The notes beneath the pieces are model-generated. The model saw only the letters and a list, made by a program, of their open reading frames with translations, was not told the origin of the DNA and did no database searches. From Defluviitaleaceae bacterium (GTDB taxonomy: Bacteria; Bacillota; Clostridia; Lachnospirales; WQUN01): 51,324 nt of DNA. The stretch lies in contig WRDO01000022.1 in the NCBI GenBank assembly GCA_009779755.1, positions 1-51,324 of the forward strand. The letters are read 5' to 3'. Of the stretch, positions 42,985-51,324 are shown piece by piece. Each line of letters starts with the position of its first letter. Position 1 is the stretch's first letter. A program made the translations under genes and the position numbers.

Positions 42985-43704
42985 TTATCTACCACCATAT
43001 CTTCTGGCACGGCTGCCGAACCATTCCAACGCCGCGTTCAAATCCTTGATGCCGAAATCCGGCCACAATATATCCGTAAAATACATTTCCGTATAAGCCA
43101 ATTGCCAAAGCATAAAATTGCTGAGCCGCATTTCGCCCCCGGCTTTGATCAATAGATCCGGGTCGGGGGTGGGGTAGCCGTCCAGTCTTTTTGCCAGCGT
43201 TTCCTCGTTTATGTCATCGGGGTTTAACAATCCGTTTTTGACTTCTTCCGCTATTCGCCGTACCGCCCGCGTTAATTCGTCGCGCGCGCCGTAGTTGATG
43301 GCCAATGTTACGTGCAGGCCATTTTTCCCCCGGGTCAATGTTTTTAATGTTTCGATTTTTTGTTGCAAATCCGGTTCGAAGCGGCTTACATCACCGATGA
43401 AGGTCAGCTTCATATCGTTTTTCTTGCTGTCGTCGATGTATTGTTGGAAATATTCGTGCATGAGCTTAATGAGCCCTTGGACTTCTTTTTGGGGCCGCTT
43501 CCAATTTTCCGTGCTGAGGGCGTAAACCGTTAGGTATTTAATGCCCAACTTTTCGATTTCCTCGGAGAGCTTACGTAAATTTTGGGCCCCCGCACGATGG
43601 CCCGCGTTATGGGGAAGCAATCGTTTGGAAGCCCAGCGTCCGTTTCCGTCCATTATTATCGCAATATGTTGCGGGAGCACGCGTATATCACCCGTATTAC
43701 GCAT
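42985..43704 (-). CDS. uppS: Isoprenyl transferase (undecaprenyl diphosphate synthase)
   Basis: A 239-residue cis-prenyltransferase. The signature IIMDGNGRWASKR carries the essential Asp and the Arg/Trp of the active site, NYGARDELTRA is the central loop, and LLIKAGGEMRLSNFMLWQLAYTE the C-terminal motif. Typical members have RTSGE here; KAGGE is a variant. It makes the lipid carrier for peptidoglycan. Its ATG overlaps the frr stop as TGATG. Confidence 0.93.
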   Translation of the reverse strand: MRNTGDIRVLPQHIAIIMDGNGRWASKRLLPHNAGHRAGAQNLRKLSEEIEKLGIKYLTVYALSTENWKRPQKEVQGLIKLMHEYFQQYIDDSKKNDMKLTFIGDVSRFEPDLQQKIETLKTLTRGKNGLHVTLAINYGARDELTRAVRRIAEEVKNGLLNPDDINEETLAKRLDGYPTPDPDLLIKAGGEMRLSNFMLWQLAYTEMYFTDILWPDFGIKDLNAALEWFGSRARRYGGR

Positions 43705-44315
43705 CAAACGGTCATGATTTCCTTCGTTTTTGCTTCGACCCTTTTGTCCAATTCGGTGATGAACTTATCCGTCAGGTTTTGGATTTCCAGTTCAAGGCTT
43801 TTTAAGTCGTCTTCGGTGATTTCCGATTTTTTCTCGGCTTTTTTGAACGCGTCAACGGCATCGCGCCTGATATTCCTGATGGCGACCTTCGCGTCCTCGC
43901 TTTTTTTCTTTACGTCCTTGGAAAGTAGCTTGCGCCGTTCCTCGGTTAGCTCGGGGAAGATAAGGCGGATTACCTTGCCGTCGTTGGTGGGATTGAGTCC
44001 CAAATCTGATGCTTGTATCGCTTTTTCGACTTCCTTAAGCATATTTGATTCCCACGGGGCGATTTGGAGCATCCGCGCTTCCGGTACGGTGATGTTGCCT
44101 ACCTGCGACAAGGGTGTGGGCGTGCCGTAATAATTGACGGTCAACTTATCCAGCACGCGCGGGTTGGCGCGACCTACACGGATGGTTTCGTATTCGCTTT
44201 CCAATACGCTGACGGTTTTTTCCATGCGTTCCTCGTAAATTTTCGTAAGGTCGGAACGTTGTACGTTTTCTGATTTGCGGGTGCTTTCGGGGCGTCTATT
44301 GCCTCCTTGCGGCAT
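43704..44315 (-). CDS. frr: Ribosome recycling factor
   Basis: A 203-residue RRF, about 20 residues longer at the N-terminus than usual (about 185). The core is normal: [20 protein letters not shown] and [16 protein letters not shown]. It splits post-termination ribosomes with EF-G. The AAGGAGG site before 44315 sets the start. It overlaps pyrH by 20 bp, and the N-terminal extension is encoded within the pyrH overlap and just after. Confidence 0.93.
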   Translation of the reverse strand: MPQGGNRRPESTRKSENVQRSDLTKIYEERMEKTVSVLESEYETIRVGRANPRVLDKLTVNYYGTPTPLSQVGNITVPEARMLQIAPWESNMLKEVEKAIQASDLGLNPTNDGKVIRLIFPELTEERRKLLSKDVKKKSEDAKVAIRNIRRDAVDAFKKAEKKSEITEDDLKSLELEIQNLTDKFITELDKRVEAKTKEIMTV

Positions 44316-45048
44316 AAAAATCCTCCTTATCATCAAAAGATATGTATGTGCCTTCCAAGTCCCTCGTTACGGGATAATTGCAAGCCAATGTGATGCTGTT
44401 GGGGTGGTTTAAATCAAATACATAAGAAGGGATCATCGCTTCGGCTGAAAGGTGCAGCGCAGCCATATCGGCCGCGTTTAAGCTATGTGAAATGGCGGTT
44501 TTATAGTTGAGGGTTTTATACTTGCGTGCTTTGGTTTCCTTCGCGGGGTCGCAATCGTAAACCCCGTCGATGTTCTTCGCGTACATCACGCAATCGGCTT
44601 CGAGCTCCGCCGCCCTCAACGCGGTTACCGTATCGGTTGAAAAAAAGGGATGCCCCACGCCCGCCGCGTTGATCACCACGGTTTGGTCGGCCATTAGGTT
44701 GAGGACGCGTTCTTTTTCATATAAGGTCGTCATCTTACCGATAGGAATCGGCGTAACTACTTGTGCCTTCATGTCCTGCCTGCGGCACATGTCCGCCAAA
44801 TACAACGCATTCATAACCGTTGCCAGCATACCGATTTGGTCGGCTTTTACCCGGTCCATTTCGGGGTTGGAAGACCGGCCTCGCCACAGGTTGCCGCCCC
44901 CGACGACGAGCGCAACCTCTGTGCTTGCTTGCATCACCTGCCGTATTTGTCGTAGGATGGAAACGATAACGTCATCGTTGTATCCCGAAGGGCTGGAATC
45001 GCACCCGATTGCCTCGCCGCTCAGCTTGATTACGGTACGTTTCAGCAT
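44296..45048 (-). CDS. pyrH: UMP kinase
   Basis: A 250-residue hexameric UMP kinase of the amino-acid-kinase fold. IKLSGEAI is the ATP loop, [11 protein letters not shown] the UMP/ATP site, and [11 protein letters not shown] a conserved loop. It makes UDP from UMP and ATP. rpsB and tsf, which usually precede pyrH, are not here; instead holA is divergent. GGAGGCG precedes the ATG. It begins the seven-gene operon down to ispG. Confidence 0.93.
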   Translation of the reverse strand: MLKRTVIKLSGEAIGCDSSPSGYNDDVIVSILRQIRQVMQASTEVALVVGGGNLWRGRSSNPEMDRVKADQIGMLATVMNALYLADMCRRQDMKAQVVTPIPIGKMTTLYEKERVLNLMADQTVVINAAGVGHPFFSTDTVTALRAAELEADCVMYAKNIDGVYDCDPAKETKARKYKTLNYKTAISHSLNAADMAALHLSAEAMIPSYVFDLNHPNSITLACNYPVTRDLEGTYISFDDKEDFYAARRQ

Positions 45049-45110
45049 TTACACGCCTCCTTCCAATAAAATATAACATATACGTAACACAAATGAAAGG
45101 AAAATGTTAC

Positions 45111-46082
45111 ATGAACGTAAAGATGATACAAAAGGATATCGATTCCTGCCAATTGAAGCCGGCATATCTGCTCTACGGCGACGAACGCTACCTCGTATCG
45201 CATTACGCCGGCGTTTTGGGGGAAAACCTTGATAAGGACGTATTCGACGGGGCGGTCCCGACCGCGCAAATCATATTGGCCGCCGAAGCGTTTCCTTTCC
45301 TTGCGGAGAAACGCGCCGTATACGTAAAGGATTCCCGCTTATTTGCAACGGGCCGTAAGAACGACACGGATGCGATGGCTGATTTTATCCCGAAAATACC
45401 CGCCGAAACCGTTCTTATCTTCGTCGAATCCGATGTGGATAAACGCACGCGCTTATATAAAAAGGTAGCGGAATTGGGACGCGCCGTGGAATGCACACCT
45501 CTTAACCCGCCCGACCTCACCCGTTGGGTGGTCAAAAAATGCCGCGACAAGGATAAATCCATTTCCCCCGCCGCGGCGGAGCAGCTCATGCGTTCCGCCG
45601 CGCACAATATGACCGCTCTGATCGCCGAAATCGATAAGCTGGCTGCATTCGCAGGCGCGCGTCCGTCCATCACATCCGAAGATATCAACATACTATGCAC
45701 CCCCGCTTTGCAAACCCGTGTCTTTGATTTGCTCGCCGCGATGGGCCGCGGCAATGCGGGTCAAGCATTAACCCTTTATGCCAACATGCTGCATATGAAG
45801 GAACAACCGCTCATGATATTGGCGATGTTGATCAGGCAATTCCGCATCCTCCTGTTGTGCAAGGAAGCGCAGGCAAAAAAATACGCCAAAGCGGATATGG
45901 CCAAGGCGTTCGGATTGCGCCCGTTTATGGTGGATGAAGCGTTGGCACAAGCGCGGCGTTATACCACGGAACGTCTGTTATCGGCATTGGAAGACTGTGC
46001 CGACACCGATGTACGGATCAAAACGGGAAAATTGGACGCGGAGATGGGAGTGGAATTGTTGATCATCAAATACACGATATAA
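45111..46082 (+). CDS. holA: DNA polymerase III delta subunit
   Basis: A 323-residue clamp-loader delta subunit. The AAA+-like domains include YLLYGDERYLVSHY near the N-terminus and AVYVKDSRLF; it lacks a functional P-loop, as the family does. It opens the beta clamp. The start at 45111 is chosen because GAAAGGA lies upstream; an ATG at 45093 is alternative. It is divergent from pyrH with about 60 bp between. Confidence 0.85.
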   Translation: MNVKMIQKDIDSCQLKPAYLLYGDERYLVSHYAGVLGENLDKDVFDGAVPTAQIILAAEAFPFLAEKRAVYVKDSRLFATGRKNDTDAMADFIPKIPAETVLIFVESDVDKRTRLYKKVAELGRAVECTPLNPPDLTRWVVKKCRDKDKSISPAAAEQLMRSAAHNMTALIAEIDKLAAFAGARPSITSEDINILCTPALQTRVFDLLAAMGRGNAGQALTLYANMLHMKEQPLMILAMLIRQFRILLLCKEAQAKKYAKADMAKAFGLRPFMVDEALAQARRYTTERLLSALEDCADTDVRIKTGKLDAEMGVELLIIKYTI

Positions 46083-46109
46083 AGGGCTTGATAAGGGTAG
46101 CAAAATCCA

Positions 46110-46137
46110 TTGAATTACGTTACAATCGTGTTACATT
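46110..46137 (+). promoter_or_regulatory. Putative promoter of the DUF2225 gene
   Basis: TTGAAT (46110-46115), 16 bp, TACATT (46132-46137), giving a start near 46144 and a short leader containing GAGGAG. Confidence 0.5.
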
Positions 46138-46164
46138 GCCAATCTGTGAGGAGTGAGGCCAACC

Positions 46165-46878
46165 ATGAGCGATAAAAAGGAAATCACCCCCCCGACCCAG
46201 GAAGAGATCCTTTCCTTCCTCTATCCGCGCAATATCAAATGCCCTGTATGCGAAAGGGAGTTTACTGACTTCGGCGTACGTACGACGAAGCTGCGCGTGG
46301 AAAAAATGGATAACGACTTCCGTAAGCGTTACTATGTGGTCGACCCCAACCATTACGGGGTTACCCTTTGTTATCATTGCGGTTACACGGCCATTCATGC
46401 GTACTTCGAGCGTATTACGGAAAAACAGCAGGACTTGATCAAAAAATTCATCACACCCCTTTACAAACCGCAGGAATATCACGTACCCCTTTCCCAAGCG
46501 GATGTACTGAACCGTTATGACCAAGCATTGGCGTGTTGTCAGGCGATTTATGCGAAGGACAGCCAATTCGCGTTTACTTATCTGAAAAAGGCGTGGGTCT
46601 ACCGCGATATGGAAAATATGAAGGACCGGGAAATCAAGGAAATGCGCGAAGCGTACATACGCTTTAAGGACGCCTTTACTTCGGAGAGCTTCCCTCTCGG
46701 CGAAATGGATGAAATTACGGCCAAATATTTGATCGCGGAATTGGCGCGCCGTTTGGGTAACTTCGCCGAGGCGCTGCGCTGGGTGGGCGATGTGGTCGTA
46801 GCTAAAGGCATCCCTTCCGCCATCAAGGAACGTGCAGTCATACTTAAGGAATTGGCGAGGGAAGGGAATATGAATTAG
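46165..46878 (+). CDS. DUF2225-family protein
   Basis: A 237-residue cytosolic protein of the DUF2225 family. An N-terminal zinc-binding unit has CPVCEREF (C-x2-C) and LCYHCGYTA (C-x2-C). The C-terminal 150 residues are helical, TPR-like (ALACCQAIYAKDSQFAFTYLKKAW). The function of the family is unknown. A GAGGAGTGAGG site supports the ATG at 46165. It comes before pta with 42 bp between them. Confidence 0.85.
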   Translation: MSDKKEITPPTQEEILSFLYPRNIKCPVCEREFTDFGVRTTKLRVEKMDNDFRKRYYVVDPNHYGVTLCYHCGYTAIHAYFERITEKQQDLIKKFITPLYKPQEYHVPLSQADVLNRYDQALACCQAIYAKDSQFAFTYLKKAWVYRDMENMKDREIKEMREAYIRFKDAFTSESFPLGEMDEITAKYLIAELARRLGNFAEALRWVGDVVVAKGIPSAIKERAVILKELAREGNMN

Positions 46879-46920
46879 GCAAGCGGAATGTGGAGTTAAA
46901 AGATAAAGGAGAAATGGGTT

Positions 46921-47913
46921 ATGGGGTTCATTGAAAGGATTAAAACGCAAGCGAAAGCGGACGTTAAGACGATTGTGCTGCCCGAATCGATGGAGCCGCG
47001 TACGTTAAAAGCAGCGGAACGGATTATAAAGGAAGGTATTGCGAAGGTCATACTTATCGGGGATGAAAACGCCATAAAAAAAGAAGCCGCAGGGCTGGAT
47101 TTAAGCGGCGCCGCTTTCGTTGACCCGGCGGGTTACGCGGGTATGGACGGCTTGGCCGCAAAACTGGCCGAATTACGTAAGGCCAAAGGCATGACGGTTG
47201 AGGAAGCTGCCGAATTATTAAAAACGAAACCCCTCTACCTCGGCGTCATGCTGGTAAAGGAAGGAATCGCCGACGGTATGGTAGCCGGCGCGCATTATTC
47301 CACGGGTGAGGTCATGCTCCCCGGCTTGCAAATATTAAAGACCGCCCCCGGCGTTTCGCTGGTTTCCACTTTTTTTGTGATGGTGGTGCCGGACTGCGAA
47401 TACGGCAACGAGGGCGTTTTTATTTTTTCGGATTGCGGGCTGGTGCAAAATCCGTCGGCCGAGCAAATGGCGGCAATCGGAAAGTCCGCCGCGGATTCCT
47501 ACCGCAAGCTGATCGGCGAACCGATTGTTGCGATGCTTTCACATTCCACCAAGGGCAGCGCGAAGCACCCCGACGTGGACAAGGTAATCGAAGCCACACG
47601 CTTACTTAAGGAAATGTGCCCCGATTTGAAGGCTGACGGCGAATTCCAACTCGACGCCGCCATCGTACCGTCCATCGGCGCGGCGAAGGCTCCCGGAAAC
47701 CCCGTGGCGGGTAAAGCGAACGTACTCGTCTTCCCCGATTTGGACGCGGCGAACATCGGTTACAAATTGGTGGAACGGTTGGCGAAAGCGCAAGCCTACG
47801 GACCGATTACGCAAGGCATCGGCAAGCCGCTCAACGACTTGTCGCGCGGATGCTCTGTTGAAGATATTGTTGGCGTTGTTGCCATCACCGCGGTGCAAGC
47901 GCAAGGAGAATAG
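46921..47913 (+). CDS. pta: Phosphate acetyltransferase
   Basis: A 330-residue Pta of the short type (no DRTGG domain). The core has VLPESMEPRTLKAAERI at the N-terminus, DGMVAGAHYSTGEVM and LSHSTKGSAKHPDVDKV at the CoA and phosphate sites. It makes acetyl phosphate from acetyl-CoA. AAAGGAG precedes the ATG, and ackA follows after 33 bp, so together they produce acetate and ATP. Confidence 0.95.
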   Translation: MGFIERIKTQAKADVKTIVLPESMEPRTLKAAERIIKEGIAKVILIGDENAIKKEAAGLDLSGAAFVDPAGYAGMDGLAAKLAELRKAKGMTVEEAAELLKTKPLYLGVMLVKEGIADGMVAGAHYSTGEVMLPGLQILKTAPGVSLVSTFFVMVVPDCEYGNEGVFIFSDCGLVQNPSAEQMAAIGKSAADSYRKLIGEPIVAMLSHSTKGSAKHPDVDKVIEATRLLKEMCPDLKADGEFQLDAAIVPSIGAAKAPGNPVAGKANVLVFPDLDAANIGYKLVERLAKAQAYGPITQGIGKPLNDLSRGCSVEDIVGVVAITAVQAQGE

Positions 47914-47946
47914 AAATTCGGAATAAAAGATAGGGGAGGAATTTAT

Positions 47947-49140
47947 ATGAAGGTGTTGGTTATTAATTGCGGCTCGTCATCGCTTAAGTATCAATTGTTG
48001 GATATGCGGGATGAATCGGTGCTGGCGAAGGGCTTGGCGGAGCGTATCGGTATCGACGGGCGGCTCGTGCATGAAAGGCCCGAGCATGAAAAATTGACGT
48101 TTGATTTACCCATGCCCGACCACGCCGCCGCGATTGCGATCGTGTTGGACGCATTGCTTGATAAAGGGCACGGCGTATTGGAGAACATTAATGAAATCGC
48201 CGCCGTCGGCCACCGCGTGGTGCACGGCGGGGAAACGTTCACCAAGTCCGCGTTGATTACCCCCGAAGTGGAAGCCGCCATCAAAGCCGTAAGCGACTTG
48301 GCGCCGCTGCATAATCCGCCCAACCTTACGGGTATCCGCGCGTGCGCGCAAAATATGCCCGGCGTACCGCAGGTAGCCGTATTCGACACGGCTTTCCATC
48401 AAACCATGCCCGAAAAGGCGTACCTCTACGCCATCGACTACGCGCTGTACGAAAAGCATAAAATCCGCCGTTACGGCTTCCACGGCACCAGCCATATGTA
48501 TGTATCCCAACAAGCCGCCGAATTATTGGGCCGCCCCATTGGGGAGTTGAAGGTCATCACCTGCCACCTCGGCAACGGTGCTTCCGTTTGCGCCGTGGAC
48601 GGCGGCAAGTCCGTGGACACCTCCATGGGCCTTACCCCGCTGGAGGGCTTGACGATGGGTACGCGCTCGGGTGATATCGACCCGGCGGTGGTTTCCTTCG
48701 TGATGGAAAAAGAAGGGCTTAACGCGCAGCAAATCAACGATTTGCTCAACAAGAAGTCCGGCGTGCTGGGGCTCTCCGGTGTGTCGAGCGATTTCCGCGA
48801 CATCGGCGCGGCAGCTAAGGAAGGCAACAAACGCGCCCAAACGGCGTTGGATATCTACGTATACAACGTTGTCGGTTATATCGGGCGTTACGCAGCCAAC
48901 ATGGGTGGCTTGGATGTGATCGTATTCACCGCGGGCGTGGGCGAAAACGATACCTACGTGCGCGAAAAAATATGCGAATACTTAACCTTTTTGGGTGTGG
49001 ATATCGACCCCGCATTAAATGCGAAGCGCGGCACGGCGTTGGATATTTCCAAGGAAAACGCGGCTACGCGTGTGCTCGTCATCCCCACCAACGAGGAGCT
49101 CGTCATCGCACGCGACACGAAGGCGATCATCCAAAAATAA
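47947..49140 (+). CDS. ackA: Acetate kinase
   Basis: A 397-residue acetate kinase of normal length. [12 protein letters not shown] is the N-terminal ASKHA phosphate-binding signature, [13 protein letters not shown] the family signature, [14 protein letters not shown] the second phosphate loop, and [16 protein letters not shown] the adenosine loop. It makes ATP and acetate from acetyl phosphate. GGGGAGGA precedes the ATG. Confidence 0.97.
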   Translation: MKVLVINCGSSSLKYQLLDMRDESVLAKGLAERIGIDGRLVHERPEHEKLTFDLPMPDHAAAIAIVLDALLDKGHGVLENINEIAAVGHRVVHGGETFTKSALITPEVEAAIKAVSDLAPLHNPPNLTGIRACAQNMPGVPQVAVFDTAFHQTMPEKAYLYAIDYALYEKHKIRRYGFHGTSHMYVSQQAAELLGRPIGELKVITCHLGNGASVCAVDGGKSVDTSMGLTPLEGLTMGTRSGDIDPAVVSFVMEKEGLNAQQINDLLNKKSGVLGLSGVSSDFRDIGAAAKEGNKRAQTALDIYVYNVVGYIGRYAANMGGLDVIVFTAGVGENDTYVREKICEYLTFLGVDIDPALNAKRGTALDISKENAATRVLVIPTNEELVIARDTKAIIQK

Positions 49141-49214
49141 TTTTGATGGATCCCATTGAAATTTATTAATTAAAATCCCGGTAACCATTGTGATGCGATA
49201 ACGGAGGATATGTT

Positions 49215-50078
49215 ATGTTGGTAAACGCGAAGCAAATGCTGGAAAAAGCCGCGGCGGAAGGTTACGCCGTAGCGCAAATAAACATCAATAATCTTGAATG
49301 GACGAAGGCCGTTCTTACGATGGCGCAGGAGCAATCGAGCCCCGTGATCCTCGGCGTAACGGGCGGCGCGGCCAAATATATGGTCAGCTTTTCCACGGTA
49401 GCCGCGATGGTTAAGGAAATGTTTAAATCCCTCGGCATCACCGTACCCGTCGCGCTGCATCTCGACCACGGGACCGACACGCAATGCTACGCCTGTATCG
49501 AAGCGGGCTTCACCAGCATCATGTTTGACGGCAGCCATTACCCCTTCGCCGAAAACCTGGCGAAGACGAAGGAATTCGTAGAACTCGCACGCGCGAAAGG
49601 TATGTCCATCGAAGCCGAAGTAGGCGCCATCGGCGGCGAAGAGGACGGTGTCGTGGGCGCGGGCGACGTAGCCGACCCCGAGGAATGCCGCCAAATCGCC
49701 GAACTGGGCGTGGACTTTCTTGCGGCGGGTATTGGAAACATCCACGGCGTTTACCCCGAAGGTTGGATCGGCCTTGACTTCGACGTGCTGGGTAAAATCC
49801 GTGACGTTTCCGGCGGCATACCGCTGGTATTGCACGGCGGCACGGGCATCCCCGCGGAAATGATACAAAAAGCGATTTCCCTCGGCGTGGCTAAGATAAA
49901 CGTCAATACCGAATGTCAGCTCTCCTTTGCGGCGGCTACGCGTAAGTACATTGAAGAGGGCAAGGACAAAACCGGTAAGGGCTTCGACCCGCGCAAACTG
50001 CTGGCCCCGGGATACGAAGCGATCAGGCAAACGGTGAAGGAAAAATTCGAACTGTTTGGTTCTGTGGGGAAGGCATAA
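49215..50078 (+). CDS. fba: Class II fructose-bisphosphate aldolase
   Basis: A 287-residue class II aldolase. VALHLDHGTD contains the catalytic Asp and a zinc-binding His, EAEVGAIGGEED is a conserved loop, and LVLHGGTGIP and INVNTECQ are the phosphate and Schiff-free metal sites. It interconverts fructose 1,6-bisphosphate and triose phosphates. GGAGG precedes the start. The region between ackA and fba (74 bp) has no clear promoter or terminator. Confidence 0.93.
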   Translation: MLVNAKQMLEKAAAEGYAVAQININNLEWTKAVLTMAQEQSSPVILGVTGGAAKYMVSFSTVAAMVKEMFKSLGITVPVALHLDHGTDTQCYACIEAGFTSIMFDGSHYPFAENLAKTKEFVELARAKGMSIEAEVGAIGGEEDGVVGAGDVADPEECRQIAELGVDFLAAGIGNIHGVYPEGWIGLDFDVLGKIRDVSGGIPLVLHGGTGIPAEMIQKAISLGVAKINVNTECQLSFAAATRKYIEEGKDKTGKGFDPRKLLAPGYEAIRQTVKEKFELFGSVGKA

Positions 50079-50081
50079 TTG

Positions 50082-51119
50082 ATGACCGCGATGGAGTGCG
50101 TCGCGGCGGCGCTGGCACATAAGGAAACGGACCGAACCCCCGTGTACCCGATATTGGCCGGGGTTACGCGCAAATTGGTGGGCGCAAGCTACGAGGAATG
50201 GTCAATAAACGCGGATATCTGCGCGGAAGCGTTTTACCAAAGCGTTAAGCGATTTGAACTGGACACGGCGGTGACCTTGATTGACCTTTCCATTGAATGC
50301 GACGCGTGGGGGCAAAAAATCGTCTATAACGAAAATGACGCCGCCCACCCTGATTACGGCGACTTGGTGGTAAAGGAAATCACCGATTACGCCAAAATAA
50401 AAAAAGTCGACTATAAAACATCAAAGCGCATGATGATGCACATCGGCGTATGCAAACGGCTGGTGGAAAAAGCGAACGGGGAATTTCCCGTCGTCGCCTT
50501 CGTTTTCGGTCCGTTGGGCGTACTGTCCATGATGCGTAAGCAGGAAAACCTGTATATGGACATCTACGACGACCCCGAAGCGGTAAAAAACGCCACCCGC
50601 GAAATAAATGAAACACTAAAGGAATACATCCACGCGTTGATCGATACGGGCGTTAACGCAGTCATGCTGGATACCCTTTTCGCTTCGGGCTCCATCATGT
50701 CAAAGCAAATGTGGAAGGACATGGAGGGCGGCTTCGTAAAGGAACTTGCGGATGTCTGCCACGCACGCGGCTGCTTGGTGATGGTGCATAACTGTGGCGA
50801 GCGGATTTACTTCGACGCGCAAATCGAAGCCATGAACCCCTGTGCCATTTCGTTCCTGCATGTACCCGACGATTGCAAGGATTTTGCCGAATGTAAGGAA
50901 AAATACGGCGGCAAAATCACGCTGATCGGCTGCGTATCCCCCACCTTGGCTGTTACGGGTACGGACGAGGAATGGGTCACCGAATGTAAAAAGCATATCG
51001 ATACCTTCGGCAAAGGCGGCGGATACATGCTCGCCACGGGTTGCGAATACCCCTCCGGCGCGGATTTTAATAAGGCCGAGTTAATGGTAGAGGTTGCCCG
51101 AACGTACCGACCGTATTAA
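50082..51119 (+). CDS. Uroporphyrinogen decarboxylase-family (MtaA/CmuA-like) protein
   Basis: A 345-residue protein of the UROD superfamily. The zinc-site pattern of the methyltransferase branch is visible: H and C in VMVHNCGERIYFD and C in ATGCEYPSGADF. This and the absence of the decarboxylase N-terminal signature place it with corrinoid-dependent methyltransferases of the MtaA, MtbA and CmuA kind. It would transfer a methyl group from a corrinoid protein to a thiol, but no corrinoid protein gene is adjacent. The ATG at 50082 lies 3 bp after the fba stop and has GGGGAAGG upstream. A strong terminator follows. Confidence 0.75.
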   Translation: MTAMECVAAALAHKETDRTPVYPILAGVTRKLVGASYEEWSINADICAEAFYQSVKRFELDTAVTLIDLSIECDAWGQKIVYNENDAAHPDYGDLVVKEITDYAKIKKVDYKTSKRMMMHIGVCKRLVEKANGEFPVVAFVFGPLGVLSMMRKQENLYMDIYDDPEAVKNATREINETLKEYIHALIDTGVNAVMLDTLFASGSIMSKQMWKDMEGGFVKELADVCHARGCLVMVHNCGERIYFDAQIEAMNPCAISFLHVPDDCKDFAECKEKYGGKITLIGCVSPTLAVTGTDEEWVTECKKHIDTFGKGGGYMLATGCEYPSGADFNKAELMVEVARTYRPY

Positions 51120-51142
51120 TAGCATAAAATCGTTGGTTATAT

Positions 51143-51187
51143 AAACGGCCTTAATGCGCGATTCAATCCGCGGCAAGGCCGTTTTTG
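51143..51187 (+). terminator. Intrinsic terminator after the MtaA-like gene
   Basis: A perfect 10-bp stem (AAACGGCCTT at 51143-51152 and AAGGCCGTTT at 51175-51184) with an inner CGCG pairing is followed by TTTTT. It ends the pta-ackA-fba transcript. Confidence 0.85.
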
Positions 51188-51254
51188 TATCCTTTTTTGG
51201 TTCCCCGATTGTAATTTCAACTGCCCCCCGGAAGGGGAGAAGACTGTTGACGGG
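51188..51254. other. Possible IS30-family terminal region
   Basis: Between the terminator and the transposase stop lies GATTGTAATTTCAACTGCC (about 51207-51225). Its reverse complement resembles the terminal inverted repeats of some IS30-family elements as I recall them. The other end is outside the window, so the boundary is not proved. Confidence 0.35.
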
Positions 51255-51324
51255 TTAAGCGGATAATATCACATTCAAATGCTCATGCCACAAGTCCAAC
51301 GGTGTCCTATAACCGAACCGTTTA
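51255..51324 (-). CDS. IS30-family-type transposase C-terminus (partial)
   Basis: On the minus strand, entering from the right edge, an open frame encodes KRFGYRTPLDLWHEHLNVIL and stops at 51257-51255. K-R-x-G-Y-x-T-P is the C-terminal motif seen at the end of IS30-type (DDE, rve) transposases. Only the last 22 residues are in the window, so identity is provisional. Confidence 0.55.
   Translation of the reverse strand, partial: KRFGYRTPLDLWHEHLNVILSA

Noticed and set aside
46120..46950. Long open frame antisense to the DUF2225 gene
   Set aside because: The DUF2225 frame has zinc motifs and a strong Shine-Dalgarno; the antisense frame has neither.
49170..50120. Long open frame antisense to fba
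   Set aside because: It mirrors the codon use of fba, has no ribosome-binding site and no family features; fba is certain.
1..51324. tRNA, rRNA or riboswitch genes
   Set aside because: No cloverleaf-like stretch or conserved rRNA or riboswitch core was recognised in the short intergenic gaps. A covariance search would decide.

Overview
The window comes from a low-to-mid-GC Bacillota genome, most likely an anaerobic member of the Clostridia. The evidence is the gene set: FtsZ next to a DivIB-type FtsQ, a DacF-type carboxypeptidase, an SpoVT/AbrB-type regulator, MecA, the order pyrH-frr-uppS-cdsA-dxr-rseP-ispG, and fermentative pta-ackA. Strong Shine-Dalgarno sites (AAGGAGG, GGAGGTG) and sigma-A-like promoters fit this. 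No rRNA, tRNA or CRISPR array was seen.

Region 1 (1-7917, all minus strand) is an accessory signalling operon. From its promoter at about 7986 it reads: two RCC1-repeat proteins sharing an N-terminal domain, a Ser/Thr kinase with a zinc ribbon and an FHA-like tail, a solute-binding-type lipoprotein, a TerY-like vWA protein, a PP2C phosphatase, and a WG-repeat lipoprotein cut by the window edge. The kinase, vWA protein and phosphatase form a TerY-P-type phosphorylation triad. The RCC1, WG and binding-protein partners look like sensor or scaffold parts.

Region 2 (8008-13540, plus) holds a DUF2161 nuclease-like protein, an NYN-domain protein, ftsQ, ftsZ and dacF. Region 3 (13547-21258, mostly minus) holds a chemoreceptor with a CZB-like zinc-binding sensor, a broken gene, a winged-helix AlkZ-like protein, a lipoprotein, PcrA/UvrD helicase and a PHP phosphoesterase.

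Region 4 (21339-31904, plus) is one tightly packed run. It starts with a putative GTPase conflict or signalling cassette: a beta-rich protein, a zinc-ribbon TRAFAC GTPase of the DO-GTPase type, a GAP1-like partner and a membrane SH3 protein. A sugar cassette follows: GH2 beta-mannosidase, HAD phosphatase, deoxyhypusine-synthase-like protein, HldE-like PfkB kinase, an epimerase-like protein and a GmhA-like isomerase. The run ends overlapping the 3' end of a convergent ftsH.

Region 5 (31862-51119) is mostly housekeeping: ftsH, an spoVT-like regulator, cdd and pdp for nucleoside salvage, a RelB-type antitoxin with a truncated YafQ-type toxin, an M14 peptidase, mecA, a purine nucleoside phosphorylase, the isoprenoid/lipid/RRF operon, holA, a DUF2225 protein, pta-ackA, fba and a MtaA-type protein. 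The right edge cuts a probable IS30-family transposase. The most notable content is the RCC1/TerY-P operon and the GTPase-GAP1 cassette.
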